A program made the position numbers and the translations under genes. The notes below the pieces were generated by a model. That model searched no databases and was not told where the DNA came from. It worked only from the letters and a program-made list of their open reading frames with translations. A stretch of DNA of 64,000 bases from the NCBI RefSeq assembly GCF_007971225.1, contig NZ_CP042435.1, positions 124,001-188,000 of the forward strand, read 5' to 3'. This stretch comes from Panacibacter ginsenosidivorans. GTDB taxonomy: Bacteria; Bacteroidota; Bacteroidia; Chitinophagales; Chitinophagaceae. This document shows positions 8,688-17,790 of the stretch, piece by piece; position 1 is the stretch's first letter; each line of letters opens with the position of its first letter.

Positions 8688-9254
8688 ATGACTACAGATA
8701 CATTTAAAGTAACGATACATATGGTTTCGAGTCTTGACGGAATTATTGCTAAAAAAGACAATAGCGTTTCTTGGTTTGAGACATCTGACCGTTATGAGAA
8801 AGGAGTTGAAATTACTGAGCAGGATATAGGAAAATTTCTTAAAACAATAGATTGCTATGTGATGGGGGCACGAACATACGAACATGCCCTTGAACTTTCG
8901 AAATCTTATGGCTGGGCTTACGGAGACACTCCAACAATAGTAGTAACTCACAGAGACCTGCCTGTTAATAGACAGAACATTGAAATTTATTCTGGCGATC
9001 TTAAAAAACTTGTAGAAGAACGGCTAAAACCAAACTACAGAAATGTTTGGCTTGCAGGCGGAGCAATGCTTGTTAAAGATTTTATTCGTTTAAAACTGGC
9101 AGACGAAATAAGGTTATCTGTTCTGCCTGTTATTTTGGGTGATGGAACTCTTTTTTTTGACCATGTGGAACAAGAACAAGGATTACATTTAAAAGAAGTA
9201 ACAGCTTACAAAACCGGAATGGTGGAATTATGGTATGAAATAAAAAAAGATTAG
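8688..9254 (+). CDS. RibD/DHFR-like reductase
   Basis: The 188-residue protein has the fold markers of the RibD C-terminal/dihydrofolate reductase-like family: HMVSSLDGIIAKKD at the start (NADPH-site strand and loop), YVMGARTYE, PTIVVTHR, WLAGGAMLVKDFIRLKLADEIRLSVLPVILGDGTLFF. These conserved pieces cover the whole length. The start MTTDTFKVTIHM (8688) is preferred; 16 extra codons upstream have no homology signal. Members are usually stand-alone reductases of unknown substrate, often annotated as dihydrofolate reductase family. The gene stands alone here. Confidence 0.85.
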   Translation: MTTDTFKVTIHMVSSLDGIIAKKDNSVSWFETSDRYEKGVEITEQDIGKFLKTIDCYVMGARTYEHALELSKSYGWAYGDTPTIVVTHRDLPVNRQNIEIYSGDLKKLVEERLKPNYRNVWLAGGAMLVKDFIRLKLADEIRLSVLPVILGDGTLFFDHVEQEQGLHLKEVTAYKTGMVELWYEIKKD

Positions 9255-9411
9255 GCTCTTTCACCGCACGTTTTTTTATCCAGGCTTTGTATTTATGTTA
9301 TGGAGCGCGGCGCTAATGAACGGATAATAATTATTCTTTTATAACACATCTTATTTTCTCTGCTAAATAACCATCACTGTAAAAATGATGGTAAGCAATG
9401 ATATAACAACT

Positions 9412-9813
9412 TTATTGTCTTCTTTCTTTTTGAGGGTTAGGAATTTCAACGGGCTTTATTTGCATCTGCAAACTATTTAGTACCGGCATGGTGGAGCTGA
9501 ACGTGGAATCTGGTTTTAAAATATACAGGTTATCATACGGTGTTTGATAAATGTCAAAACCCTGTTGGTTGTTGCCAATATAATTGAAACGTTTAGGCAT
9601 AGAACCTGCAAGTGGCATATTGCTGTAAGGATGCCTTTGATAGCGCCAAGCCTGCTTTAAAGAATCAACAAATTGTTTTTGTTTAAGCCTGTTTACCAAT
9701 GCCGAATCCCATAGCTTTTTTTCGGGTGCTTTATACACATATGGAGATTGTGCAATAACTATACAGGTTAAACAACAAACAAAACATGCGGTAAGCAGGC
9801 ATATCTTTTTCAT
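9412..9813 (-). CDS. Small secreted hypothetical protein
   Basis: The 133-residue protein has a signal peptide (MKKICLLTACFVCCLTCIVIAQ, cleavage likely after AQ). The mature part is polar and rich in Tyr, Pro, Gln and Asn, with no domain I recognise. It is divergent from the PAP2 phosphatase at 9961 and stands alone on its strand. Confidence 0.6.
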   Translation of the reverse strand: MKKICLLTACFVCCLTCIVIAQSPYVYKAPEKKLWDSALVNRLKQKQFVDSLKQAWRYQRHPYSNMPLAGSMPKRFNYIGNNQQGFDIYQTPYDNLYILKPDSTFSSTMPVLNSLQMQIKPVEIPNPQKERRQ

Positions 9814-9960
9814 GGTATAACAATTAGTTTCCGGTACCTAAGCTAAATAAATCCATTGATTTATGCAACCGCCTTTTATGATTTCTGAAATTTATAACAA
9901 GCTATAAATTTCAGTTCAACATTTCTTTTGCTTGTATATTGCAATATAATTTATTGCTTA

Positions 9961-10608
9961 ATGCTTTTACTTGATACAAGTGTTTCTGCCTGGTCTCAAT
10001 TCTTTGAAAATATAAAGCTTTGGGATCAATGGCTTTTTATAAAAATAAACACTGTCTGGACAAATGATTTTCTCAACAGCGTTTATCCATGGTGGCGTGA
10101 TTCCAACACATGGATACCACTTTATTTATTCCTTGCCTTATTTGCTTTTATAAATTTTGGCTGGCGTGTATGGCCATGGGTTATATTTTTTATTATCACC
10201 GTTGCTTTAACCGATCAGCTTAGCAGCAATCTTATCAAAAATTTTATACAACGTCCACGACCTTGCAATGATGAAGACTTTATGGGAAATGTAAATGCAT
10301 TACTGGGGCATTGCTCCGGTGGTTATAGTTTTCCATCTTCTCATGCCACCAATCATTTTGGTATGGCTTGCTTTATTTACTTTACCATGAAGCAATATTT
10401 TAAAAAATGGGGCTACCTGTTTTTTGTTTGGGCTGCAACGATTGCTTACGGACAAGTATATATAGGCATACATTACCCATTAGATATTTTGGGCGGTGCT
10501 GTTATTGGTAGTTTAGTTGGTATGATGACAGCCTCTGTTTTTAACAGGAGAATAGGATTGCCGGAATTGAAAATTTATAGCCAATCGTCAGTGGTCAATA
10601 GTGAATAA
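9961..10608 (+). CDS. PAP2-family membrane phosphatase
   Basis: A 215-residue polytopic membrane protein with PAP2 signatures: motif 1 KNFIQRPRP, motif 2 PSSHATNHFG (catalytic His) and motif 3 YGQVYIGIHYPLDILGG. The family removes phosphate from lipids such as undecaprenyl diphosphate or phosphatidic acid. Motif 3 normally starts SRxYxGxHxxxD; here the Arg that stabilises the phosphate is replaced by Gln, while His and Asp remain. The ATG at 9961 (MLLLDTSVSAW) is preferred over an upstream TTG. A second PAP2 gene is at 29.7 kb. Confidence 0.85.
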   Translation: MLLLDTSVSAWSQFFENIKLWDQWLFIKINTVWTNDFLNSVYPWWRDSNTWIPLYLFLALFAFINFGWRVWPWVIFFIITVALTDQLSSNLIKNFIQRPRPCNDEDFMGNVNALLGHCSGGYSFPSSHATNHFGMACFIYFTMKQYFKKWGYLFFVWAATIAYGQVYIGIHYPLDILGGAVIGSLVGMMTASVFNRRIGLPELKIYSQSSVVNSE

Positions 10609-10656
10609 TATATATTTCACCGGTGCTGTTTTTTATTGTTGAATAAAGTTCTAAAC

Positions 10657-10713
10657 GTATAAGTGTGCGACGCAATTGGGACGCTATAAAAAACTACAGC
10701 CGGGCTCAAAAAA
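10657..10713 (-). repeat. Dispersed repeat singlet (A, minus)
   Basis: Inverted A core variant GTATAAGTGTGCGACGCAAT at 10657-10676 and a well-kept outer arm GCCGGGCTCAAAAAAA ending at 10713, only 20 bases before the promoter box of the next gene. Confidence 0.8.
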
Positions 10714-10732
10714 ATAAATGCCCTGATTTCAT

Positions 10733-10740
10733 TAGCTTTG
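10733..10740 (+). promoter_or_regulatory. -7 promoter box TAGCTTTG
   Basis: Exact TAnnTTTG match 13 bases before the ATG of the CNNM/HlyC gene at 10754. No clear -33 element was seen; the repeat arm ends 20 bases upstream. Confidence 0.45.
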
Positions 10741-10753
10741 TCGCAACTCAACT

Positions 10754-12049
10754 ATGGCTGAAATACTTATAATACTGGGGCTGATCTTACTTAATGGCGT
10801 TTTTGCCATGGCAGAAATAGCACTGGTCTCGGCAAGAAAAGCAAGGCTGGAAGCCCAGGCAAACAAAGGCGATGCAAGGGCAAAGGAGGCGCTGGCATTA
10901 GCTAATCACCCTGATAAATTTATCTCCACCACGCAGATTGGCATAACGCTGATCGGTATTCTGAACGGTATCTTCTCGGGCGAAAATATAAAGGGCGGAC
11001 TGGTTGAGTTTTTCAGCCGGTTTGAAACATTTAAACCTTACAGTAATGGTTTGGCAACAACTGTTGTGGTAATAATCATTACGTATTTCTCCCTTGTATT
11101 GGGAGAACTTGTTCCAAAGCGTATAGGCCTCAGTAATCCTGAAGGTATTGCCAAAGCACTTGCAGCTCCTATGCGGGTACTTACCTATATTACTTATCCT
11201 TTTATCTGGTTCCTCACCAAGTCAAGCAGCCTGCTGATACGGCTGTTTAATATCAAAAAGGACGAAGGTCATGTTACCGAAGAAGAAATAAAAGCCATCA
11301 TCAGCGAAGGAACAGAGCAGGGCACTATTGATGAGGCAGAGCAGGAAATAATAGAACGGGTATTTCATTTGGGAGACAGGAATATTACTTCTTTAATGAC
11401 ACACCGCAGCGATATTGTATGGCTTGATATGAACAGTAAAGTTGCAGGTATTAAAGAATTATCTGATGAAATGGTGCACTCCATATACCCGGTGTGCGAC
11501 GGAACTATTGATGCGATAAAAGGTGTGGCTTCTTTAAAAGATATATTCAGGGTATCGCCGGAAACACTGGTGAAAGAGGTAATGAAACCTGCGTTTTATG
11601 TTCCTGAAAATAATTCTGCTTACCAGTTACTGGAAAAGTTTAAGCAAACAAGAATGCACTATGCATTCATTGTAGATGAGTATGGAACATTGCAGGGCAT
11701 TATTACACTTAATAATATCCTGGAAGCAATTGTTGGCGACATATCTGAGCCGCATGAAGAAGATTATGAAATTGTGGAAAGAGAAGATGGGTCTTATTTA
11801 ATAGATGCACAAATACCTTACTACAATTTCCTGAGTTACTTTAATAAAACAGACTGGATTGATGAAGAACAGGAATTCGATACGCTTGCTGGTTTTATTT
11901 TAGATCATCTTGAACGTATTCCGGTAACTGGCGATAAACTTGACTGGCGTGGTTTTGGCTTTGAAATAGTGGATATGGATAATCATCGTATAGACAAATT
12001 GCTGGTAACTATTTCTGAAAAACTAAAAGCAGAATTAGAAGAGGAATAA
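10754..12049 (+). CDS. CNNM/HlyC-type transporter (DUF21, CBS pair, CorC domain)
   Basis: The 431-residue protein starts with a DUF21 membrane domain (about 1-190: NGVFAMAEIALVSARKARLE, then a second hydrophobic block and FSLVLGELVPKRIGL). A linker HVTEEEIKAIISEGTEQGTIDEAEQEIIERVF leads to two CBS repeats (about 210-340), including MHYAFIVDEYGTLQGIITLNNILEAIVGDI. The CorC_HlyC domain closes it (about 350-425). This family is annotated as hemolysin, but is mainly linked to magnesium or cobalt efflux. It stands alone. Confidence 0.9.
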   Translation: MAEILIILGLILLNGVFAMAEIALVSARKARLEAQANKGDARAKEALALANHPDKFISTTQIGITLIGILNGIFSGENIKGGLVEFFSRFETFKPYSNGLATTVVVIIITYFSLVLGELVPKRIGLSNPEGIAKALAAPMRVLTYITYPFIWFLTKSSSLLIRLFNIKKDEGHVTEEEIKAIISEGTEQGTIDEAEQEIIERVFHLGDRNITSLMTHRSDIVWLDMNSKVAGIKELSDEMVHSIYPVCDGTIDAIKGVASLKDIFRVSPETLVKEVMKPAFYVPENNSAYQLLEKFKQTRMHYAFIVDEYGTLQGIITLNNILEAIVGDISEPHEEDYEIVEREDGSYLIDAQIPYYNFLSYFNKTDWIDEEQEFDTLAGFILDHLERIPVTGDKLDWRGFGFEIVDMDNHRIDKLLVTISEKLKAELEEE

Positions 12050-12099
12050 AAGCATTGCTGACTCCGGATTGCAGATTTCGGAATGTAGAAAATGATTTT

Positions 12100-12155
12100 T
12101 TATGTATCTGGCTGCAGAACGAGCATTAGACTTTTGTTGCGTCGCACTCTTGTAC
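12100..12155 (+). repeat. Dispersed repeat singlet (A, plus)
   Basis: Perfect A core at 12136-12155 with outer arm TTATGTATCTGGCTG at the usual distance. It lies between the convergent CNNM/HlyC gene and DUF6702 gene. Confidence 0.85.
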
Positions 12156-12174
12156 TTCAGTAAATTTTTTAAAA

Positions 12175-12663
12175 TCAAAAGCTAAACACTGCATTGGTCG
12201 CCGGATAATTCAGTTTATCACTTTGTTCATTGTCCTTTACTTTTATATGCATCATGTTTATCTGGTTGGTATTATAGTCATGTAAAAGATTATTCACTAT
12301 TTCCACTTTAGTTACTTTATCCACTTTATTTACTTCAAAGTAAGCCCAGATACTTTCACTCTGCTGCTCATAACCTACAAAGTTTAATTGCACAGCTTTG
12401 TCATTTACTTTCATTTGTAAATGTTGTTGAATATAATCCCTTACATATCCATTCATTTGTTCCTGGTTGGCAGGATGTAAAATATCTATTTTATCCTGGT
12501 GATATTTGCGCAGTGTGTTTTCAAAATCATCTGTAAAGATGCGCACACTAATTTCCAGCGACTTAGTATTATCATTATAATTAATGTCCGTCATGGAAAC
12601 AAAAAAAGGATGCAAAAGCGCTGCAACACTCACAACAAGCCATTGATATAATGTATTTGCCAT
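12175..12663 (-). CDS. DUF6702 family protein
   Basis: The 162-residue protein shows the DUF6702 pattern: a short hydrophobic start, LLHPFFVSMTDINYNDNTKSLEISVRIFTDDFE, then IQQHLQMKVNDKAVQLNFVGYEQQSESIWAYFEV. Members are predicted periplasmic proteins of unknown function that often lie next to HupE/UreJ-like membrane proteins and M1 peptidases. That trio is present here, but this gene is inverted relative to the other two. Confidence 0.8.
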   Translation of the reverse strand: MANTLYQWLVVSVAALLHPFFVSMTDINYNDNTKSLEISVRIFTDDFENTLRKYHQDKIDILHPANQEQMNGYVRDYIQQHLQMKVNDKAVQLNFVGYEQQSESIWAYFEVNKVDKVTKVEIVNNLLHDYNTNQINMMHIKVKDNEQSDKLNYPATNAVFSF

Positions 12664-12761
12664 TCAACAAGAATTTTTTACCGGCACAAAAGTGCGCTTT
12701 AAATTGAATGCTTTAATAATTTTTTCGTTAAAACTGGCTGCTTTTCGTTTTGGTAAACCAG

Positions 12762-12769
12762 TATATTTG
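12762..12769 (+). promoter_or_regulatory. -7 promoter box TATATTTG
   Basis: Exact TAnnTTTG match 20 bases before the HupE/UreJ-like ATG at 12790. A TTTTCG some 15 bases upstream is a weak -33 candidate. Confidence 0.45.
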
Positions 12770-12789
12770 CAGCTTTTGGTCAGCAACAC

Positions 12790-13368
12790 ATGAGTGATTT
12801 CAGCATCTTTTTTCCAATGGGCATTGAGCACATTACAGATCTCAATGGCCTGGATCATATTTTATTTATTGCAGCACTCTGCCTGCGTTATGTAATTGAC
12901 GACTGGAAAAAAATACTTGTACTGGTAACTGCATTCACTATTGGGCATTCCATTACACTTGCATTGAGCACTCTAAGCGTAATTGATGTACCACGTATAT
13001 GGACAGAATTTTTTATAGCAGTTACAATAGTCATCACCGCCATCAGCAATTGCTTTGTAAAAGATTTTAAGTTTAAGAGTAAATACCCGGTTATTTATTT
13101 TTTTGCATTGTTCTTTGGATTAATTCACGGCCTTGGTTTCAGTACTTTGCTAAAAAGTATGCTGGGCAAAGATCAGAGCATTGTAATGCAGTTGCTCGCA
13201 TTCAATCTTGGTCTTGAGGTGGGGCAGATAATTATTGTAGCAGGCATCTTAATTATTTCTTTTATACTCGTAACCATGTTTCGGGTAAACAGGAAAAATT
13301 ATTTGTTGTTTGTAAGTGGTGGCATTGCAGCATTGGCGTTGGAAATGGCGTTGCAGAGAATACCGTAA
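12790..13368 (+). CDS. HupE/UreJ family membrane protein
   Basis: The 192-residue protein has about six hydrophobic segments and the family signature: GIEHITDLNGLDHILFI near the start, TAFTIGHSITLALS (about 49-62) and FFGLIHGLGFS (about 107-117), whose histidines could bind metal. HupE/UreJ proteins are linked to nickel or cobalt uptake; the Bacteroidota branch next to DUF6702 has no proven substrate. No hydrogenase or urease gene is in the window. Confidence 0.8.
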   Translation: MSDFSIFFPMGIEHITDLNGLDHILFIAALCLRYVIDDWKKILVLVTAFTIGHSITLALSTLSVIDVPRIWTEFFIAVTIVITAISNCFVKDFKFKSKYPVIYFFALFFGLIHGLGFSTLLKSMLGKDQSIVMQLLAFNLGLEVGQIIIVAGILIISFILVTMFRVNRKNYLLFVSGGIAALALEMALQRIP

Positions 13369-13404
13369 AATATGCGGATGTGCAAATTTAGGGATGAAAG
13401 AAAT

Positions 13405-13612
13405 TTATGGGAGCCGTGCGATTGAATAAGTATTATGCTTTCGTTGCGTCGCACTCTTGTACGAAAGAATGCAAGCAGCAAAGTCAGAAAGTCGGGAAAC
13501 CAAAAAGACTATCATGCAATGTAAACATCTTTCGGTCTTGCCGAGTTCCGGGCTAAGCGCACAAGTGAGTGACACAACAGGCGATGCCACAAAGAACTAA
13601 AGTTTGAAACAG
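13405..13612. repeat. Dispersed repeat doublet (A left, B right)
   Basis: Perfect A core at 13443-13462 and inverted B core at 13559-13578 (GCACAAG variant). The inner part is type II and, when reversed, aligns with the inner part of the doublet at 16.1 kb (shared ACCGAAAG and CTGACTTTGCTG). The right end runs to the start region of the M1 peptidase. Confidence 0.85.
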
Positions 13613-13633
13613 AAATACATAAACAGTCTACAC

Positions 13634-16003
13634 ATGATCATGAGAAAATTAATGTTTTGTACAATTGCACTCTTTGCTTTTAATGCAACAGAAGCGCAGA
13701 ACATTCAGAACAACCCGGGTTCAAATCATGGAAATAAGTTTGAACAACTGGGCACTATTCTTCCTACACCAAATGAATATCGTACAGCAAGTGGTGCGCC
13801 GGGCCCAAAGTACTGGCAGCAACGTTGTGATTATGATATCAAATGTTCATTGGATGAAGTGAATCAGAAATTAACGGGCAGCGAAAAAGTTACTTACTTC
13901 AATAATTCGCCGGATGTATTAACGTATTTGTGGTTGCAGTTAGATGAGAACGAGCATAGCAGTGTAAATAACTCCGGCTATCAGACTTCTTCATCAATGC
14001 AACAAAATGTAAATGTTGCTATGCTTGACAGGGCCGATGAAAATAAAACAGATAATGGTTACGGTGATAAAATAACAAAGCTTACAGATGCAACCGGCAA
14101 AGTATTGAAATATACGATCAACAAAACAATGATGCGTGTAGAATTGCCAATACCGTTAAAACCCGGGCAGCAGTTTATATTTAATCTTGATTGGAATTAT
14201 CATATCTCTGATCGTTTTAAATACAATGGCCGCGGTGGCTATGAATATTTCCCGGAAGATGGCAATTATTTATTTACCATGACGCAGTGGTATCCGCGTC
14301 TTTGTGTGTACAGCGATTTCCAGGGCTGGCAAAATCACCAGTTTGTTGGCAGTGGTGAGTTTGCATTAACGTTCGGTAATTTTAAAGTGCAGATGACAGT
14401 GCCTGCAGATCATGTAGTTGGAGGAACTGGCGAATGTCAGAATTATCAACAGGTATTAGATGCAAAACATTTTGCACGCTGGCAACAGGCACAAACTGCA
14501 AAAGAACCTTTGCAGATATTTACATTGGATGAAGCAAAAGCTGCTGAAACAAAAAAGAGTTCTGCAACAAAGACATGGATCTTTAAAGCAGATATGGTAC
14601 GTGATTTTGCATGGACATCTTCCCGCAAATTTGTGTGGGATGCAATGCCTGCTTATGTAGAAGGAAAGAAAGTAATGTGTATGAGTTATTATGGCAAAGA
14701 GGCTTATAATTTGTACAGCAAGTATTCTACAAAGCTTGTGGCACATACTGTAAAATCATATTCGCATTTTACTTTTCCTTATCCTTATCCGGTAGCGCAA
14801 AGTGTGGAAGCAAGCAATGGAATGGAATACCCGATGATCTGCTTTAACTATGGCCGTACAGAAAAAGATGGCACGTATAGTGAAGCAACAAAAAATGGAA
14901 TGGTAGGAGTGATCATTCATGAAGTTGGCCACAACTTTTTCCCTATGATCGTTAACAGCGATGAACGTCAGTGGACATGGATGGATGAAGGCTTAAATAC
15001 TTTCTGCGAATATCTTACAGAAGAATTGTACGATAATAAATTCCCATCCCGTCGTGGCCCTGCATATACCATTGTTGATTATATGAAGATGCCGAAAGAT
15101 CAATTGGAACCTATCATGACCAACAGTGAAAACATTATACAGTTTGGGCCGAATGCATATTCAAAACCCTCAACAGGTTTAAACATTTTACGCGAAACGA
15201 TCATGGGTCGCGAACTGTTTGATTATGCATTTAAAACATACGCACAACGCTGGGCATTTAAACATCCAACGCCTGCTGATCTTTTCCGCACGATGGAAGA
15301 TGCCAGTGCAGAAGATCTCGACTGGTTCTGGAGAGGCTGGTTTTACGGCACCGATCCCTGTGATATTGCTATTGACAGTGTAAAAGCATTTAAAGCAGAT
15401 GTAAATGCAGAACCAAAATTAACATCAAGAGGCCCTGCAGAAAGAGGCATTGATAAACCCGCCGTTCCTGCATTTGATGATATATCCAAAGTAAGAAACA
15501 GGGAAGACAAGAACATCAAATTTCTTACAGATGCAGACACCAGCCTGCGTGATTTTTACTGGCGTTACGATCGTGGTATGGAAGCTTATGATTCTTCTTA
15601 TAAATTTAAAACCACACCACCTTCTTTCGATGCAATGGATGATGCAGCAAAGCAAAAATATGCAGGTAAATATTTGTACGAAGTTTCTTTCAGCAACAAA
15701 GGTGGTTTGGTAATGCCCATTATTTTACAATGGACCTATGCTGATGGTACAAAAGAAACAGAACGCATTGCAGTACAGATCTGGCGCAAAGATGAGAACC
15801 ATGTAAAGAAACTTTTTGTAAAAGATAAAGAAGTGGTGTCTGTGTTGTTAGACCCCATGAAAGAAACTGCAGATATTGATGTTACCAATAACACATGGCC
15901 AAAGGTAGATGCAGCAAGTAATTTTAGTATTTACAAAGCAAAGCAGGCAGCACGCGGCCAAAGCCAGGGATTGAATCCTATGCAGAAAGCTGCTCAGAAA
16001 TAG
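13634..16003 (+). CDS. M1 family metallopeptidase
   Basis: A 789-residue secreted peptidase. The signal peptide is MRKLMFCTIALFAFNATEAQ; ATG 13634 or 13640 fits it, whereas the longer TTG start at 13604 does not. The aminopeptidase N-like beta domain (about 40-350) is followed by the zinc site HEVGHNFFP (His about 429, Glu, His) and the third ligand Glu in WMDEGLNTFCEYL. Members cut peptides at the N-terminus, with Zn2+ bound. A C-terminal region (about 640-789) with many charged residues extends past the catalytic core. It belongs to the conserved DUF6702-HupE-M1 neighbourhood. Confidence 0.9.
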   Translation: MIMRKLMFCTIALFAFNATEAQNIQNNPGSNHGNKFEQLGTILPTPNEYRTASGAPGPKYWQQRCDYDIKCSLDEVNQKLTGSEKVTYFNNSPDVLTYLWLQLDENEHSSVNNSGYQTSSSMQQNVNVAMLDRADENKTDNGYGDKITKLTDATGKVLKYTINKTMMRVELPIPLKPGQQFIFNLDWNYHISDRFKYNGRGGYEYFPEDGNYLFTMTQWYPRLCVYSDFQGWQNHQFVGSGEFALTFGNFKVQMTVPADHVVGGTGECQNYQQVLDAKHFARWQQAQTAKEPLQIFTLDEAKAAETKKSSATKTWIFKADMVRDFAWTSSRKFVWDAMPAYVEGKKVMCMSYYGKEAYNLYSKYSTKLVAHTVKSYSHFTFPYPYPVAQSVEASNGMEYPMICFNYGRTEKDGTYSEATKNGMVGVIIHEVGHNFFPMIVNSDERQWTWMDEGLNTFCEYLTEELYDNKFPSRRGPAYTIVDYMKMPKDQLEPIMTNSENIIQFGPNAYSKPSTGLNILRETIMGRELFDYAFKTYAQRWAFKHPTPADLFRTMEDASAEDLDWFWRGWFYGTDPCDIAIDSVKAFKADVNAEPKLTSRGPAERGIDKPAVPAFDDISKVRNREDKNIKFLTDADTSLRDFYWRYDRGMEAYDSSYKFKTTPPSFDAMDDAAKQKYAGKYLYEVSFSNKGGLVMPIILQWTYADGTKETERIAVQIWRKDENHVKKLFVKDKEVVSVLLDPMKETADIDVTNNTWPKVDAASNFSIYKAKQAARGQSQGLNPMQKAAQK

Positions 16004-16034
16004 TTGTTGTTAGTTGCTCACTCGTTAAAGGGAC

Positions 16035-16062
16035 AAACCACTTCGAAAGAAGTGGTTTTGTT
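16035..16062 (+). terminator. Intrinsic terminator after M1 peptidase
   Basis: Perfect stem AAACCACTTC-GAAA-GAAGTGGTTT followed by TGTTTTTTTT, 31 bases after the stop codon. Confidence 0.9.
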
Positions 16063-16066
16063 TTTT

Positions 16067-16284
16067 TTATTATTCCAGCTTAGTTTTTCAAGGCGTCTTC
16101 GTTGTGTCACTCACTTGTACTTTTAGTCCAGAACTCAATGAGACCGAAAGTCTGAAAGATATATCCATAAAATGAGAGTCTTTCTGACTGACCGATTTTC
16201 TGACTTTGCTGACTTGTATTACTCAGTACAAGAGTGCGACGCAACAAAAGTCCAATGGTAATTCCTAAGCCTGGCTCATAAAAA
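16067..16284. repeat. Dispersed repeat doublet (B left, A right)
   Basis: Perfect B core at 16101-16120 and perfect inverted A core at 16226-16245. Right outer arm GCCTGGCTCATAAAA ends near 16282. Inner part is type II, homologous to the doublet at 13.5 kb. It begins just after the M1 peptidase terminator. Confidence 0.9.
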
Positions 16285-16403
16285 AAATCCCTTCCATAAT
16301 AACCAGCCTCATTTAAGTAAAGCAGATAATAATTAAGTGTTTTTCAACGTATATGCAGTGTAATAAATGCATTTGTGCCTTACTTTCGCCGTAACATAAC
16401 TTC

Positions 16404-17594
16404 ATGAGCCTGAAAACGAAACTGCTGATTGTGTGTATGCTTGCCGGTTTGGGTGCTGGTGCGCAGTTCAGGAAATATTCCAATGAATTTTTAAATATTG
16501 GTGCAGGTGCCCGTGGCCTTGGTATGGGCGGTGCACAGGTGGCAAGTACCGAAGATGGGAGTGCAGGTTACTGGAACCCCGCCGGGCTGGTGTATGTATA
16601 TGAGCATCCGGCCGTTTCTTTTATGCATGCCGATTATTTTGCAGGCATCGGCAAATACGATTACATCAATGCGGCCATTCCGCTGAATGATAAATATAAA
16701 ACACTGGGCATATCGCTGTTGCGTTTTGGCGTAGATGATATTCCCAACACACTTTACCTTGTAGAGCCGGACGGTTCTATTAACTACAATAACATACAGA
16801 GTTTTTCTTCGGCAGACTATGCGTTCATTATTTCTTACTCGCACCTGTTCAAAGACGATGATAACAGTAAAGTACAAATGAGTTGGGGCGCCAATACAAA
16901 GATCATTTATCGCAAAGTAGGCACGTTCGCCAATGCATGGGGTTTTGGTTTTGATGCAGGCTTTATGTACAAAACACCCAAGTGGCGTTTGGGTATTGCG
17001 GCAAGAGATGTAACCAGTACGTTTAATGCATGGAGTTTTAATTTCAGCGACAGAGAAAAAGAAGTGCTTTACCTGACCAACAATGATATACCGGTGCGCA
17101 GTACAGAACTTACATCGCCAACGCTTGTGCTGGGTTATGCATATAATTTTAGATTAGCAGAGAAGGTTCACCTGCTGGCAGAAACTAACCTGAACATGAC
17201 TTTTGATGGTAAACGAAACACCATCATCAGCGCAGACCCGGTGAGTATTGATCCTAAGTTTGGTATTGAAGCCAATATAAACGATGTGTTTTATTTACGT
17301 GGTGGTATCTCTAATTTTCAACAGGCACTGGCAGATGGCGATACACTAAATCAGAAAAAGGTGTGGATCTTTCAGCCAAGCATTGGCGCAGGTTTTAAAG
17401 TAGGCAATGTAACCATAGATTACGCGTTTACTAATTTAGCCAACCAGGGTAGCCCATTGTATTCGCATATATTTTCTTTGCGGTTAGACATTATGCCGAA
17501 AAAAACTACGCCCAAAGAAAAAAAGAATGATGGTGTACCGGAGTTACCAAAACCTGTAAAAGAGAAAAAGAAAAAAGTATTTTATCCGGGATAA
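16404..17594 (+). CDS. porV: PorV/PorQ-family outer membrane protein
   Basis: The 396-residue protein has a signal peptide (about 1-20, ending GAGAQ) and the conserved start of mature PorV/PorQ proteins, NIGAGARGLGMGGAQVAS followed by GYWNPAGL (about 32-62). Alternating polar and hydrophobic strands throughout fit an outer membrane beta-barrel of the FadL-like fold. PorV shuttles T9SS cargo to the PorU sortase. The C-terminus is Lys-rich (KEKKNDG..KEKKKK), which is unusual for a barrel. It precedes the PorU-type gene directly, which supports porV, though PorQ-like paralogs cannot be excluded. Confidence 0.8.
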   Translation: MSLKTKLLIVCMLAGLGAGAQFRKYSNEFLNIGAGARGLGMGGAQVASTEDGSAGYWNPAGLVYVYEHPAVSFMHADYFAGIGKYDYINAAIPLNDKYKTLGISLLRFGVDDIPNTLYLVEPDGSINYNNIQSFSSADYAFIISYSHLFKDDDNSKVQMSWGANTKIIYRKVGTFANAWGFGFDAGFMYKTPKWRLGIAARDVTSTFNAWSFNFSDREKEVLYLTNNDIPVRSTELTSPTLVLGYAYNFRLAEKVHLLAETNLNMTFDGKRNTIISADPVSIDPKFGIEANINDVFYLRGGISNFQQALADGDTLNQKKVWIFQPSIGAGFKVGNVTIDYAFTNLANQGSPLYSHIFSLRLDIMPKKTTPKEKKNDGVPELPKPVKEKKKKVFYPG

Positions 17595-17598
17595 ATTT

Positions 17599-17652
17599 AT
17601 GAACCAAACTGTACTGCTGATATTAAGCTTCTGTTGCGTCGCACTCTTGTGC
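17599..17652 (+). repeat. Dispersed repeat singlet (A, plus) between porV and porU-type gene
   Basis: A core GTTGCGTCGCACTCTTGTGC at 17633-17652 with outer arm ATGAACCAAACT at 17599, 34 bases upstream as in other copies. It is read in frame with the following gene, so gene finders extend that gene through it. Confidence 0.8.
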
Positions 17653-17670
17653 GGTTGGTTCTTTATGCAG

Positions 17671-17712
17671 CGCCTCTCTCTCGGTCTCTCTCCTGAAGGA
17701 GAAAGAGGCCAG
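17671..17712. repeat. Short palindromic repeat, CTCTCTCC..GGAGAAAGAG type
   Basis: CTCTCTCC-TGAA-GGAGAAAGAG at 17685-17706, of the same general design as the hairpin at 137-154. It lies next to the dispersed repeat singlet. Confidence 0.55.
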
Positions 17713-17790
17713 GCATTTTTTAAAATATCATCTGTTGTACTAACAAATCTGCAAAAAAAATATCATCAGCAAACTGCACTATTTAACAGG

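Noticed and set aside
17599-17790. N-terminal 64-codon extension of the PorU-type ORF
   Set aside because: It covers a repeat core and a palindrome, has no homology signal, and hides a normal signal peptide starting at 17791.
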